A stretch of DNA of 64,000 nt from Asparagopsis taxiformis (taxonomy: Eukaryota; Rhodophyta; Florideophyceae; Bonnemaisoniales; Bonnemaisoniaceae): positions 1-64,000 of the forward strand of contig JALQPE010001784.1 in assembly GCA_030407315.1 (NCBI GenBank), in the 5' to 3' direction. Each line of letters begins with the position of its first letter. The first letter of the stretch is position 1. The translations under genes were made by a program, and so were the position numbers. Shown here piece after piece: positions 27,582 through 36,035 of this stretch. The notes beneath the pieces are model-generated. The model searched no databases and was not told where the DNA came from. It saw only the letters and a list, made by a program, of their open reading frames with translations.

Positions 27582-30278
27582 CTGTCCAGGTTAATCATCA
27601 AGGGACTTCCAATTCGCTACGATGACAAGCGTCTGAGGGAACTGTTTTCCTCTTCCGGTGAGGTAACAGATGCCAAAGTCATTAAAACCAAGGATGGTCG
27701 TTCGCGTCAATTTGGCTTCATTGGATTTCGCTCGAAGGAAGAAGCGAAAAGTGCGCGAAATCGACTGAACAGGTCCTATGTAGATACCAACAAAGTTATC
27801 GTGGAATTCGCGCATGCTATGGGCGATAGGTCCATTCCGCGCCCATGGTCAAAATACTCCGAAGGTAGTAGCCGTTACGAGAAACTCAACATCAAATCAT
27901 CGGAAAACGAACGCAAAGAATTTCTGTCCAAGGAGGCCCAAAGGCTGGACCATATCCGCCAAACAAAACAATTACAAAAGGATGCAGAAAGCTTGAAAGA
28001 CGAATCATTTGCCGAGTTTCAGGATGTCGCAGGGAGGGCAGCGAAAAATCCTATCTGGGCAAATGGCGGCCAGGGAGTTATGCAGAAGAGTACACTTGTG
28101 CCATCACGAAAGACGGGTGGAGAGGGAAAACTTCTGGAGAGAAAACATGTCACTTTTGCAGATGATGGCAGCGAAAGCGAGAACGATGACTTGTACGAAG
28201 AATTGCCAACTACCACTGCATCAGATGAAATTCAGGACAAAGATACTGAAACAGGCACTACGAGTGACCTCATAGCCCTTGATGCAGGTGTGTCGGATAT
28301 GGACTATTTCAAGTCGAAAGTAGTGAAAGAAACCGATGAAGCAGAGAAAACCACTGCAGAGAGTGATGATGAAGCGGCAGATAAAGAAGAATCTGAAGGC
28401 GAACCAGATGACGTGTTGGAAGAGGCTGCCAGTACTCAGGAGGACGAGGATAATGCCGGCAATGATCACAAAGATGATACAGTTAAGAAATGTGAGCCAG
28501 TTTCTCAGTATGAGTTGAGACGAAGACAGAGTGCGAAACTTCACAAAGATGTTGACGCCGGTGACACGGGTCGACTTCTAGTTCGGAATCTAGCATTCTC
28601 CACAACGGAAGATGATCTAGAAACACTTTTTGAACCTTTTGGAGTACTTGCAGATGTTCATATTGTCAGAGACTCGTCAACAGGAAAATCAAGGGGTATT
28701 GCTTTTGTTCAATACGTGATACATGAAAATGCTCCAAAAGCTATCGCTGCAGTTGACGGTACTTTTCACAGTGGAAGAATTCTGCATATCTTACCAGCCA
28801 AGCCTCGCCCAACTGCTGAAGCCCAAGGAAAGAAATACTCAGCGTCGACTTCCGACCCTGGGTCTAGCATATTCAAATCTGAGAGAGAAGAGGCACGCAG
28901 AGAAGCAGCAAGGAACGGTTTGGATGGGAAGGCACAAAATGCTATGCATATGTCAGCAGATGCCGTTGCTGGTATTGTAGCTGACCGTCATGGAGTTTCA
29001 AAGTCTACACTTTTTGGTACTGAAAAAGGCGAGTCTGGGATAGCTGCTGTCCGGTTGGCTATGGCTGAGGCGAGTATTCAGGGTGAGACCCGTCAATTTT
29101 TGTTAGATCATGGAGTGGACCTCGAAGAAGCAGTTCGAGTTGCAGCGGAGGCGAATGCGAACACTCAAGCTGCGAAACGGAAACGAAAATCCAGGACTTC
29201 CTTTCTTGTGAAGAATCTTCCAGCAAGAACTGTATACTCCGATCTGGAAGATATGTTCACCAAATTTGGAGTCCTCAGTCGCTTGGTCGTTGTTCCATCT
29301 GGACTGTTGGCAGTTGTTGAGTATTTGAACTCTTCGGATGCGAAGCGTGCATACAACAGCCTTGCCTATACGAAGTTTCGTAGCACTCCGCTTTACTTCG
29401 AATGGTTGCCAACGGAGGCACTGAAACCTGTTGATGTGAATTCAACATTGGGGGCAGAGCAAATCGAACAAGCCAAACAAGAAAATGCACAAGCAAAGGA
29501 AATTGAGAAAGCCCCAGAAAGTGCAACACCGTCCCAGACTGTGCACGTCTATGTCAAAAATCTAAACTTTGATACTAACGATGAGACCCTGAAAAGCCAT
29601 TTCATGAAGGTCTTGAAGAGCCGGCCAGAGGTGAGGTCCAGTCTTCGCTCTGCTAAAGTTGCGATGAAACGCGGTGCACAAAGTGGGACAGAAAATCTTT
29701 CGATGGGATTCGGTTTTGTTGAATTTGCATCTCATGAGCATGCGGCAGAGGCTGTGAAACTCGCGCAGAATTCCTTGCTCGATGGGCATACACTTCAACT
29801 TCGTCTGTCGAATCAAAGCGATGGAGCTGAATCAAGTAAGAAGCGAAAGAAGCCATCGAAGAGCAGCGCCAAGGCTAGCTCAAAACTCATCGTGAAGAAT
29901 ATTGCGTTTGAAGCGACAAGGAGGGATTTGAGACAGCTGTTCTCTGCGTTTGGACAGCTGAAGAATGTTCGCTTACCACAAAAGATGGATGGTTCTCATC
30001 GCGGATTCGGCTTTGTGGAGTTTATCTCCAAGGGTGAGGCTAAGGCTGCGTTTGATGCTCTTTCTGCGACCCATTTGTATGGACGCCATCTGGTCATAGA
30101 ATACGCGGAAGAAGCTTCGGAGACGTATACTTCAATTGGTGAACTTCAAGAAAGAGCTGCAATGCAAGTATCAAAAAAACGATTGCGAACTACTGACGGT
30201 TCCGGAGAAAGATTGGAGAACGGTAATGAAGGAAGCGACGACGAAGTCATGATGAGGGACACTTTATACGGAGCGTAG
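27582..30278 (+). CDS. MRD1: MRD1/RBM19 five-RRM ribosome biogenesis protein, apparent CTG start
   Basis: 898 codons if begun at CTG 27582. MRD1 binds the 35S pre-rRNA and is needed for early 40S processing in the nucleolus. Five RRM domains lie at about 2-78 (IIKGLPIRY), 330-410 (LLVRNLAFST), 540-615 (FLVKNLPART), 650-745 (VYVKNLNFDT) and 767-845 (LIVKNIAFEA), with acidic linkers, matching yeast Mrd1. RRM1 is in the same frame upstream of 27801, but no ATG precedes it: an in-frame stop lies at 27549-27551 and the CTG falls exactly where the family has Met in MSRLI. A pyrimidine-rich CCTGTCCAG at 27581-27589 could instead be a splice acceptor for an unseen first exon. Confidence 0.9.
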   Translation: MSRLIIKGLPIRYDDKRLRELFSSSGEVTDAKVIKTKDGRSRQFGFIGFRSKEEAKSARNRLNRSYVDTNKVIVEFAHAMGDRSIPRPWSKYSEGSSRYEKLNIKSSENERKEFLSKEAQRLDHIRQTKQLQKDAESLKDESFAEFQDVAGRAAKNPIWANGGQGVMQKSTLVPSRKTGGEGKLLERKHVTFADDGSESENDDLYEELPTTTASDEIQDKDTETGTTSDLIALDAGVSDMDYFKSKVVKETDEAEKTTAESDDEAADKEESEGEPDDVLEEAASTQEDEDNAGNDHKDDTVKKCEPVSQYELRRRQSAKLHKDVDAGDTGRLLVRNLAFSTTEDDLETLFEPFGVLADVHIVRDSSTGKSRGIAFVQYVIHENAPKAIAAVDGTFHSGRILHILPAKPRPTAEAQGKKYSASTSDPGSSIFKSEREEARREAARNGLDGKAQNAMHMSADAVAGIVADRHGVSKSTLFGTEKGESGIAAVRLAMAEASIQGETRQFLLDHGVDLEEAVRVAAEANANTQAAKRKRKSRTSFLVKNLPARTVYSDLEDMFTKFGVLSRLVVVPSGLLAVVEYLNSSDAKRAYNSLAYTKFRSTPLYFEWLPTEALKPVDVNSTLGAEQIEQAKQENAQAKEIEKAPESATPSQTVHVYVKNLNFDTNDETLKSHFMKVLKSRPEVRSSLRSAKVAMKRGAQSGTENLSMGFGFVEFASHEHAAEAVKLAQNSLLDGHTLQLRLSNQSDGAESSKKRKKPSKSSAKASSKLIVKNIAFEATRRDLRQLFSAFGQLKNVRLPQKMDGSHRGFGFVEFISKGEAKAAFDALSATHLYGRHLVIEYAEEASETYTSIGELQERAAMQVSKKRLRTTDGSGERLENGNEGSDDEVMMRDTLYGA

Positions 30279-30336
30279 AAATATATTGAGGAAACGAAAT
30301 TAAAGCAGCCTTGGTCGCAACTGCTTCGGCGTTTGT

Positions 30337-31260
30337 TCATACCCCATTTTGCCCGGCAACGCGGCCCGTTTGGGAGCAAACATTGCAAAGACTCTTGAAA
30401 CGGGAGCTGAACACTTGGGCACATTGCGCTCTTTGGCAAATTATCACTCGCGAACGGCAATACGAACATCGCCACTGACTCGAGTAGTCGTCCCACGGAA
30501 GACCACAACAAATACACTGACCCACAACTGTTGGCTTCGACGTAGAAACAGCCATTCGAGTATCAAACACCAGATTTTTCCCTTTGAAGATGCCTCCTCC
30601 ACACGGGTACTTTTCCAGGAAACGAACAATACCTCCCTGCAATTGAGCGATCGAGCTTGGGTTGCCAACTTGTTTCAGCAAAGCTGACGCTCTTTCACAT
30701 CTCACACCACCGGTACAGTACATCAGAACTCTCTTCCCCACAAACCTTTCCTGGTTTTCCTCTAGATAACTCGGAAAGTCGGAGAACTGTCGAATGGGTG
30801 GCAGCAAAGCATTGTCAAATTTTCCAATGGCATGTTCATACTGATTGCGAACATCGAGAACGACAAGGCGATCTGTTGGAGCAACGATTTCCTGCTCAAT
30901 TTCTTTGCGAAACTGAACTGGATCTATATGGTTGGCAGCGTCCCGCCATGAGGTTTGTTTCGAGTTGACACCGAGCGTGACGAGTTCATCGCATACACGA
31001 ACATTCCATCCGTTGGGGAAATTATCAGCCGATCCTGCGGCGATTTTGAAGTCTATTGTCGGCGCTTGCAATTGCTGAACAACGATTGCATGGAACTGTT
31101 CGACAGATTGATGGTTTCCACCAAATGTGCCGTTGATACCTTCGGATGCAATTCGTATTCGGCCCGCTAGATGTAGTCGGACGCCATGTGCGCGAAGACG
31201 GGATGCTATTCCCTCAACGTCTTCAACATCTGTGTAGTGATAGAAAAGTGAAATGGGCAT
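30337..31260 (-). CDS. Rhodanese-domain protein, TrhO/TSTD2-like
   Basis: 307 codons. The N-terminal acylphosphatase-like domain contains GRIRIASEGINGTFGG, and the rhodanese domain at about 130-235 has the active Cys in MYCTGGVRCERAS. Bacterial TrhO (YceA) hydroxylates U34 of tRNA; the eukaryotic relatives (TSTD2) are less studied. A C-terminal Cys-rich module (CICCGLPWDDY...CSYC...C...C...C) probably binds zinc, as in TSTD2 and longer bacterial forms. Convergent with MRD1, 58 bp apart. Family call is firm; the tRNA role is transferred by homology. Confidence 0.88.
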   Translation of the reverse strand: MPISLFYHYTDVEDVEGIASRLRAHGVRLHLAGRIRIASEGINGTFGGNHQSVEQFHAIVVQQLQAPTIDFKIAAGSADNFPNGWNVRVCDELVTLGVNSKQTSWRDAANHIDPVQFRKEIEQEIVAPTDRLVVLDVRNQYEHAIGKFDNALLPPIRQFSDFPSYLEENQERFVGKRVLMYCTGGVRCERASALLKQVGNPSSIAQLQGGIVRFLEKYPCGGGIFKGKNLVFDTRMAVSTSKPTVVGQCICCGLPWDDYSSQWRCSYCRSRVIICQRAQCAQVFSSRFKSLCNVCSQTGRVAGQNGV

Positions 31261-31507
31261 TGGGCTTGGAGGTGAAAGCTGGCCGATGCTAGGCGTCGCA
31301 GCTGGGTCGTATGGCTTGCAGATGACATGGAAGGTTGAAAAAGAATGAATCCCAAATTATTACGGCAATCTGTAAGCGTGGATGCTGCGGCGCGAACGGG
31401 ATGCATGGAGCATCCAACAGCGAACGACCGCATCCAGCTTGGGATCAGGGGAATCAGGAATGAACATGATGGGTGGGAAATAATACAAGTTTACGGCACC
31501 AATTAGT

Positions 31508-32290
31508 TTATACACAAAGAACTGCATTGATGCAGCCATCATTTTCGGGATTATTAGTCACTTGGGCATACTTTCCCCATACAACTTTTCCAGAATTGGT
31601 GACCAGACCAAGTTCAGAAACATTGACTTCAAGAACTGTGCCCCTGGTAATAACACCAAGCTGTGTATACGTCTGACTACTTGGGTTCTTTTTCACACCA
31701 ATAATGTCTAAACAAAAGGTGGTCTTCAGTTCCGGGTGTGTGACGTGCGCCTTCTTGAAGCGCAGCCCCATAGGTCGAATGAAGCGCTCATACTTGGGAG
31801 GCTTCCTCGTAAAATTGTCACCAACATATGTAACCTTGGTGACCATCCTCTTCCACTGCTTCTTCTGTCTCTTACCCGTCTTAACAACCTTAAACATCTC
31901 GTCATCGGCAATTGCTCGCACTTTAGGCAGAGGGACGTCCCATTTTCCGGCTTTCTCCTTCCTTTTCTGTTTGAGAGTGTTGCTAAGGACCTTTGAGCGC
32001 TTCTGCTGTTCACGGTCGAGCAGATAGGGTGGAAGAGCGCCATCGGGCACATGGTCGGCGTCAATTTTCTTTTTGTCTGCTTCAAAGTGCATGTTGATGG
32101 CCTTCTTCATTGCCGCCTTCTCCTTGAAACGCTGCTTATTGAAGATCTTGGCCTTGATTCCGGTGAGTTTCTTAGCATTTTCAGAGCGGCGGCGCGTCTC
32201 GCGGGCAGCACGTTTGCGCTCGCGCTCATGCGCATCCATTCGAACGCCATAGCGCTTCCGGTGAAGCTCAATGTAGTCACCCTGCGCCAT
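31508..32290 (-). CDS. NSA2: Ribosome biogenesis protein NSA2
   Basis: 260 codons, essentially the family length. NSA2 joins nuclear pre-60S particles and is needed for 27SB pre-rRNA processing. The N-terminal [22 protein letters not shown], the linker PPYLLDREQ and the S8e-like C-terminal domain [19 protein letters not shown]...[20 protein letters not shown] are all present. Bases 32291-32507 separate it from the divergent small gene. Confidence 0.97.
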   Translation of the reverse strand: MAQGDYIELHRKRYGVRMDAHERERKRAARETRRRSENAKKLTGIKAKIFNKQRFKEKAAMKKAINMHFEADKKKIDADHVPDGALPPYLLDREQQKRSKVLSNTLKQKRKEKAGKWDVPLPKVRAIADDEMFKVVKTGKRQKKQWKRMVTKVTYVGDNFTRKPPKYERFIRPMGLRFKKAHVTHPELKTTFCLDIIGVKKNPSSQTYTQLGVITRGTVLEVNVSELGLVTNSGKVVWGKYAQVTNNPENDGCINAVLCV

Positions 32291-32507
32291 GGTGGATGTG
32301 AGGGATCAAGACGATCGCGACGGCCGTGAAGGCGAAGGAGGTAGTGGACTAGGGACGCCGTGCGCGATATGGAAAACTTTTCAGAAAAAGGTTGAAACAA
32401 AAATAGGAATTGGTGGCGATTTGCTACTTTTTTGATCTCATTTGATACACATTCGATCTCGAAGAAACTGCTCATCATCTGCTCGTACTCGCACACAGGC
32501 CGTCGCT

Positions 32508-32975
32508 ATGCGGTCGCGAACACTCGACATCCAGACCGGCACCAACAACTACACTCACGTTCACCGTCGGAGAAATCCCTTCAATCCGAAAGCAGCCATC
32601 GGAATCTCCGTTGGCTGTTTCGCCGGAACAGGCTACGGCCTCACAGTCGGGCTGGGTAGTCTACGAACAGTTGGTAAAACGGCCGTTATTACACCGAGTC
32701 TCTCAGTTCCATTCGCATACGAAGGAACAGTTGTCGGCGCTTTCTGTGGTGTCACAGTCGGTATTGGATTCGGGTCTGCTGTCGCGTTGCATCTCGGATA
32801 TCACTGGCGGATACTTGCCGACTTGTTTGCTTCAAATGACAAATATCAAATTTCACATCATGATCGCAGCGTCAACAGGTCCATACTGGATCGTAGGGGA
32901 GCATGTCCACTACCATTTATATCCGTCAATCGCTCACAGTCCGACATGAGGCTGGTCTTGAACGCTGTGAGATAA
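32508..32975 (+). CDS. Small glycine-rich protein with hydrophobic segments
   Basis: 155 codons from the ATG at 32508. Family not recognised. Residues 28-100 hold two hydrophobic, glycine-spaced segments (AAIGISVGCFAGTGYGLTVG and GTVVGAFCGVTVGIGFGSAV), suggesting a small two-pass membrane protein with glycine-zipper packing. The C-terminal 50 residues are polar and may be non-coding if an intron lies after RILADL. The 3' end overlaps the last 50 bases of the convergent zinc-finger gene, which supports a shorter C terminus for one of them. Confidence 0.5.
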   Translation: MRSRTLDIQTGTNNYTHVHRRRNPFNPKAAIGISVGCFAGTGYGLTVGLGSLRTVGKTAVITPSLSVPFAYEGTVVGAFCGVTVGIGFGSAVALHLGYHWRILADLFASNDKYQISHHDRSVNRSILDRRGACPLPFISVNRSQSDMRLVLNAVR

Positions 32976-33553
32976 AAGTAGTCCTAGTCAAGCTGCATTT
33001 GGCACGTTGATCAATTGGCTGTACTGTCGCGGCTGGAAGAGAAATCATAACCAACGAAGCCTGCGCGAACAAGGTGTGTTTGATTTCGTCGAATACTCGT
33101 AAAGTTGCTAGCGTCATGCGTTGGAATTTGAGCAAAAGCGGCTGTGCATGTTTCCGAATTCCAGAGCCGTCACACATTGTGCACGGAACATATCTGCGCA
33201 TCAAACATAATGGACACGGCGTCGTCTGTTTAAAGTTTAGCGAATAACGCTACTCGCATGCAATGATGTAATGTGTTACAATGTCAGCAAATATGGGTAG
33301 GAGAAGCTGTCAAGCATGTGTTTCGGTAACGTACACAGACACCTTCTCCGTTACAAAGATTGCATCGCGAGATACCAAAACCGGCACAGCGCGGACATCG
33401 ACGACGCGCCCTCCGTACAACAAAAAGCCCGTTGCGTTCCTTCTGTGCGGATAGTCTTCTCACGACGGACGTGACGAGAAGACCACCCAATAAACCGCCG
33501 AGCGCTGCGCCGGGACGAATGCCCACTCGCAACACGGGAGCACTCGAGGCCAT
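32926..33553 (-). CDS. Small CxxC zinc-binding protein, DnaJ-finger-like, one intron
   Basis: Two exons, 33335-33553 and 32926-33225, joined across a 109-nt intron (33226-33334, GTACGT...AACAG), give 172 codons. The N terminus has a hydrophobic, glycine-rich segment GAALGGLLGGLLVTSVV, possibly a membrane anchor or part of a targeting sequence. It is followed by CPRCAGFGISRCNLCNGEG and, in exon 2, CPLC and CTMCDGSG. These CxxCxGxG-type pairs are those of the DnaJ zinc domain, also found in plastid chaperone-like proteins such as BSD2. The C-terminal 75 residues are not recognisable. Confidence 0.65.
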
Positions 33554-33867
33554 GATTGACGCGCGAGTTTCAAGCTCAACTCGGCGAGATTGTGTGGTGT
33601 AAACGAGTTAGCGATGGCGCCTGTCAACGCTTTTTATACACGACTCAAAATATTTGAAAATATTAAATTCATTGCTGGTGTCCTGTTCGCTTAATTCCGC
33701 GTTGTGGAGTCCAGCGCTCATCTCCAAGACGGCCTTTGACTTTGTCCGACTCGACAACCGCGTAACCGCCATTCAAGCCGAGCCGAGCAGAGTCGAGCCG
33801 CGTCGTTGTCATATATCTACCGTTCCCAACCTTCATTGTCGCTCGATCGTTCAAGTTTATCCCCACA
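33554..33867. promoter_or_regulatory. Divergent intergenic region, zinc-finger gene / APH-1
   Basis: 314 bp between divergent starts. It contains a run of GAGCCG/GAGTCG repeats near 33780-33800. No TATA box seen. Confidence 0.45.
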
Positions 33868-34578
33868 ATGGTTACCATGGTCGCCGTGGGCGTCCTGTTC
33901 ATCTCGGCAGGGCCGTCTCTAGGAATTTTGCTCAAATTGTTGCTACCGCGCGGACACCTCCTCGTCATTGCCATTATTTCAGCCTTCTTCTGGTGCATAG
34001 CAATGATGCTATCAGGCGCCATATGGTTCGCAATACCCCCATTGAAAGAAGTTTATGGTTGGGTCTTATTCGTTACAGTTACCATGCAAGAATTACTTCG
34101 ATTCGCTCTCTTTCTCGTTTTCCGATTTATGGCGCGCAGCGGCGATGGTGTTGATGCCTTTTTACGACCCGGTGCCAAGGACGAATTTCTCACCGCCCTT
34201 TCCGTTGGCGTTGGTTACGCGCTCATGAGCGTTCTCGTTAACTTTTACTCAGCCGTCGTCGACGACTTCACCGATGATACCGCCATTTACATCGATAAGT
34301 GCTCAATCAACTTTTTTGTTGCCGCAGGCAGCTTTGCTATGGCATTTTCATTCCTACACATTCTTCTCGGCATATTGGTATGGCCTTCTTACAGCGACGA
34401 TCAAGGATGGAACAATATTTTAGTCGGGTATATTGTTCATCTGGCCATCGCGGAAGCCACTTTGGCAAATCGAAGACAAAATGGCTGTGAATGGAATTTG
34501 GGGCTTGTTTGGGGCCTCATCGTCCTTGTGTTGTTCTTTACAATTGTGACAACAAAGAAGCGCATGGAAAAAGGCTAG
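33868..34578 (+). CDS. APH1: Gamma-secretase subunit APH-1
   Basis: 236 codons with seven hydrophobic segments, the APH-1 layout. APH-1 is a scaffold of the gamma-secretase complex, an intramembrane aspartyl protease, together with presenilin, nicastrin and PEN-2. Family marks are GPSLGILL in helix 1, FFWCIAMMLSG in helix 2, MQELLRFALF in helix 3, and the two buried His in SFLHILLG (helix 5) and GYIVHLAIAE (helix 6). Intronless. The partner subunits are not in this window. Confidence 0.9.
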   Translation: MVTMVAVGVLFISAGPSLGILLKLLLPRGHLLVIAIISAFFWCIAMMLSGAIWFAIPPLKEVYGWVLFVTVTMQELLRFALFLVFRFMARSGDGVDAFLRPGAKDEFLTALSVGVGYALMSVLVNFYSAVVDDFTDDTAIYIDKCSINFFVAAGSFAMAFSFLHILLGILVWPSYSDDQGWNNILVGYIVHLAIAEATLANRRQNGCEWNLGLVWGLIVLVLFFTIVTTKKRMEKG

Positions 34579-34693
34579 ACTGCCGTCGACGAGCATAACT
34601 CTTATTCTTTAACTCAACATACTAAATTCTTACGCCTATGTCATACCGCGCGACCCCTCCAACCCTTTCATCAGTGTGAATACTGCAAACCCA

Positions 34694-35721
34694 TCAGTCA
34701 GAGCAAGCGCGACAATTCAGAGACAACTCGTTAGTAAGTGCAGCAATTAACATATCAACTATATAGCACGTACGCGTAAATCTCTTACATTTCCGGAGAA
34801 CACGCGTAGAAGATTCAATAACGTCCTGACATGATGTACATGTATGCGGTGGCTGCGACACAACCACTAATGTAGCAATACCAAGTCGTTCAACGCGTAT
34901 ATTTTCGCCGATACTCACTACGCTACTCTCATCACCTTGTGCTGCAAGCACGTCGTCGCTAGCTCCAAGCAGTGCTTGCAGGTCTGCAAGTAACGTCGAG
35001 CCAACAGTTGTTGCAGTTGGATACCACATAGATTGTAGTGATTTGCTGAACGGCCCGTCTGGAGTGTGTTTGATAAGGAACGCCTGTTGGATTCGCTTGT
35101 TATTTTCAACTAGAGGTGTACAAAGACTTGAACAGGTTAGGACACGTGCTCGCTCTAATGATATGTGCTGTGCAAGAGACGATGCTCGACGTACGTGACT
35201 GCATTAGTGGACGTACAGATCCCATTATGGCGTGACGGACGCGCGCACCGAATCGCTTGAATATTTCCTCGACCCCTTCAACATTAGCTAGTTGCATGGT
35301 TAGTAGACGCTCGCCATATTCTTCCTTAAACACACTGAGCAGCTCGAGGCCAAGAACATGACCATAAAAGTTGCCCTGATAACAGTGATAGAAACAAGTT
35401 AACAATTAGAATGTGGATCGCAGTCACTATCTCTATATCAAGAGGTGCATTGCATCATACATCATCCGTGTCATGAAACAGTACCGCTCGCAAGTATTCA
35501 CGTTCTGCATCCAACTCATCCACAGGTATCTCCACCACTGTTATTGTAAACTTTTCAAGATCTATGTGCGCCACTGGTAACCCAATAGATCCAGTTGAGA
35601 ATTCGCATAGTGCGGTAACAAGTCCTGCGATTAGACGAGGCTGATTGAGAGTCTTTGTAAGAACTTTCCGGTAAAGCACAATACCGCCACGTCCGGATAT
35701 TATCATGAAACTGTGCAACAT
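34694..35721 (-). CDS. Spliced longin-like domain protein
   Basis: Three exons, 35461-35721, 35195-35375 and 34694-35109, separated by two 85-nt introns (GTATGA...ATCAG and GTACGT...TCTAG), give 285 codons in an unbroken frame. The start HSFMIISGRGGIVLYRKVL with a following helix LIAGLVTALCEFS and strands resembles longin/roadblock-type domains of trafficking proteins. Exon 2 continues with a helix typical of such domains (GLELLSVFKEEYGERLL), and exon 3 begins AFLIKHTPDG, perhaps a second such domain. The precise family (Mon1/Ccz1, HPS, Fuzzy or other) is not clear. Splice sites were placed by consensus and frame. Confidence 0.65.
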
Positions 35722-36035
35722 GACGAGAAGGGCTGCTCATGTATCGATCGTTCGACTTGAGTCATACGTTAACACTGGGCGGAAAGGATACCCTTTCACC
35801 CGCGACTAGGAATACTAGCGTGCAAAATCCCGTACAACAACGCTTCTATGTTCACTTGCTCCAACGTTGCATCTGTCATCGAACAGTACAACCTGCATTG
35901 GGAATTCAAAAGTGCAAATAAAAAGCCAATGAAATCTGAATAAGACAGTACACATCCGCCCCAACATCACTGATTGCGTTTTTATCAGTAAACCTTATTA
36001 CCTTTCCATACCTCAATTCCACCTGCGCTCGGAAA
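35722..36035. promoter_or_regulatory. Divergent intergenic region, longin-like / fusion kinase
   Basis: 314 bp. An alternative 5' exon of the longin-like gene (ATG near 35740 on the minus strand) is possible. Nothing else recognised. Confidence 0.4.
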
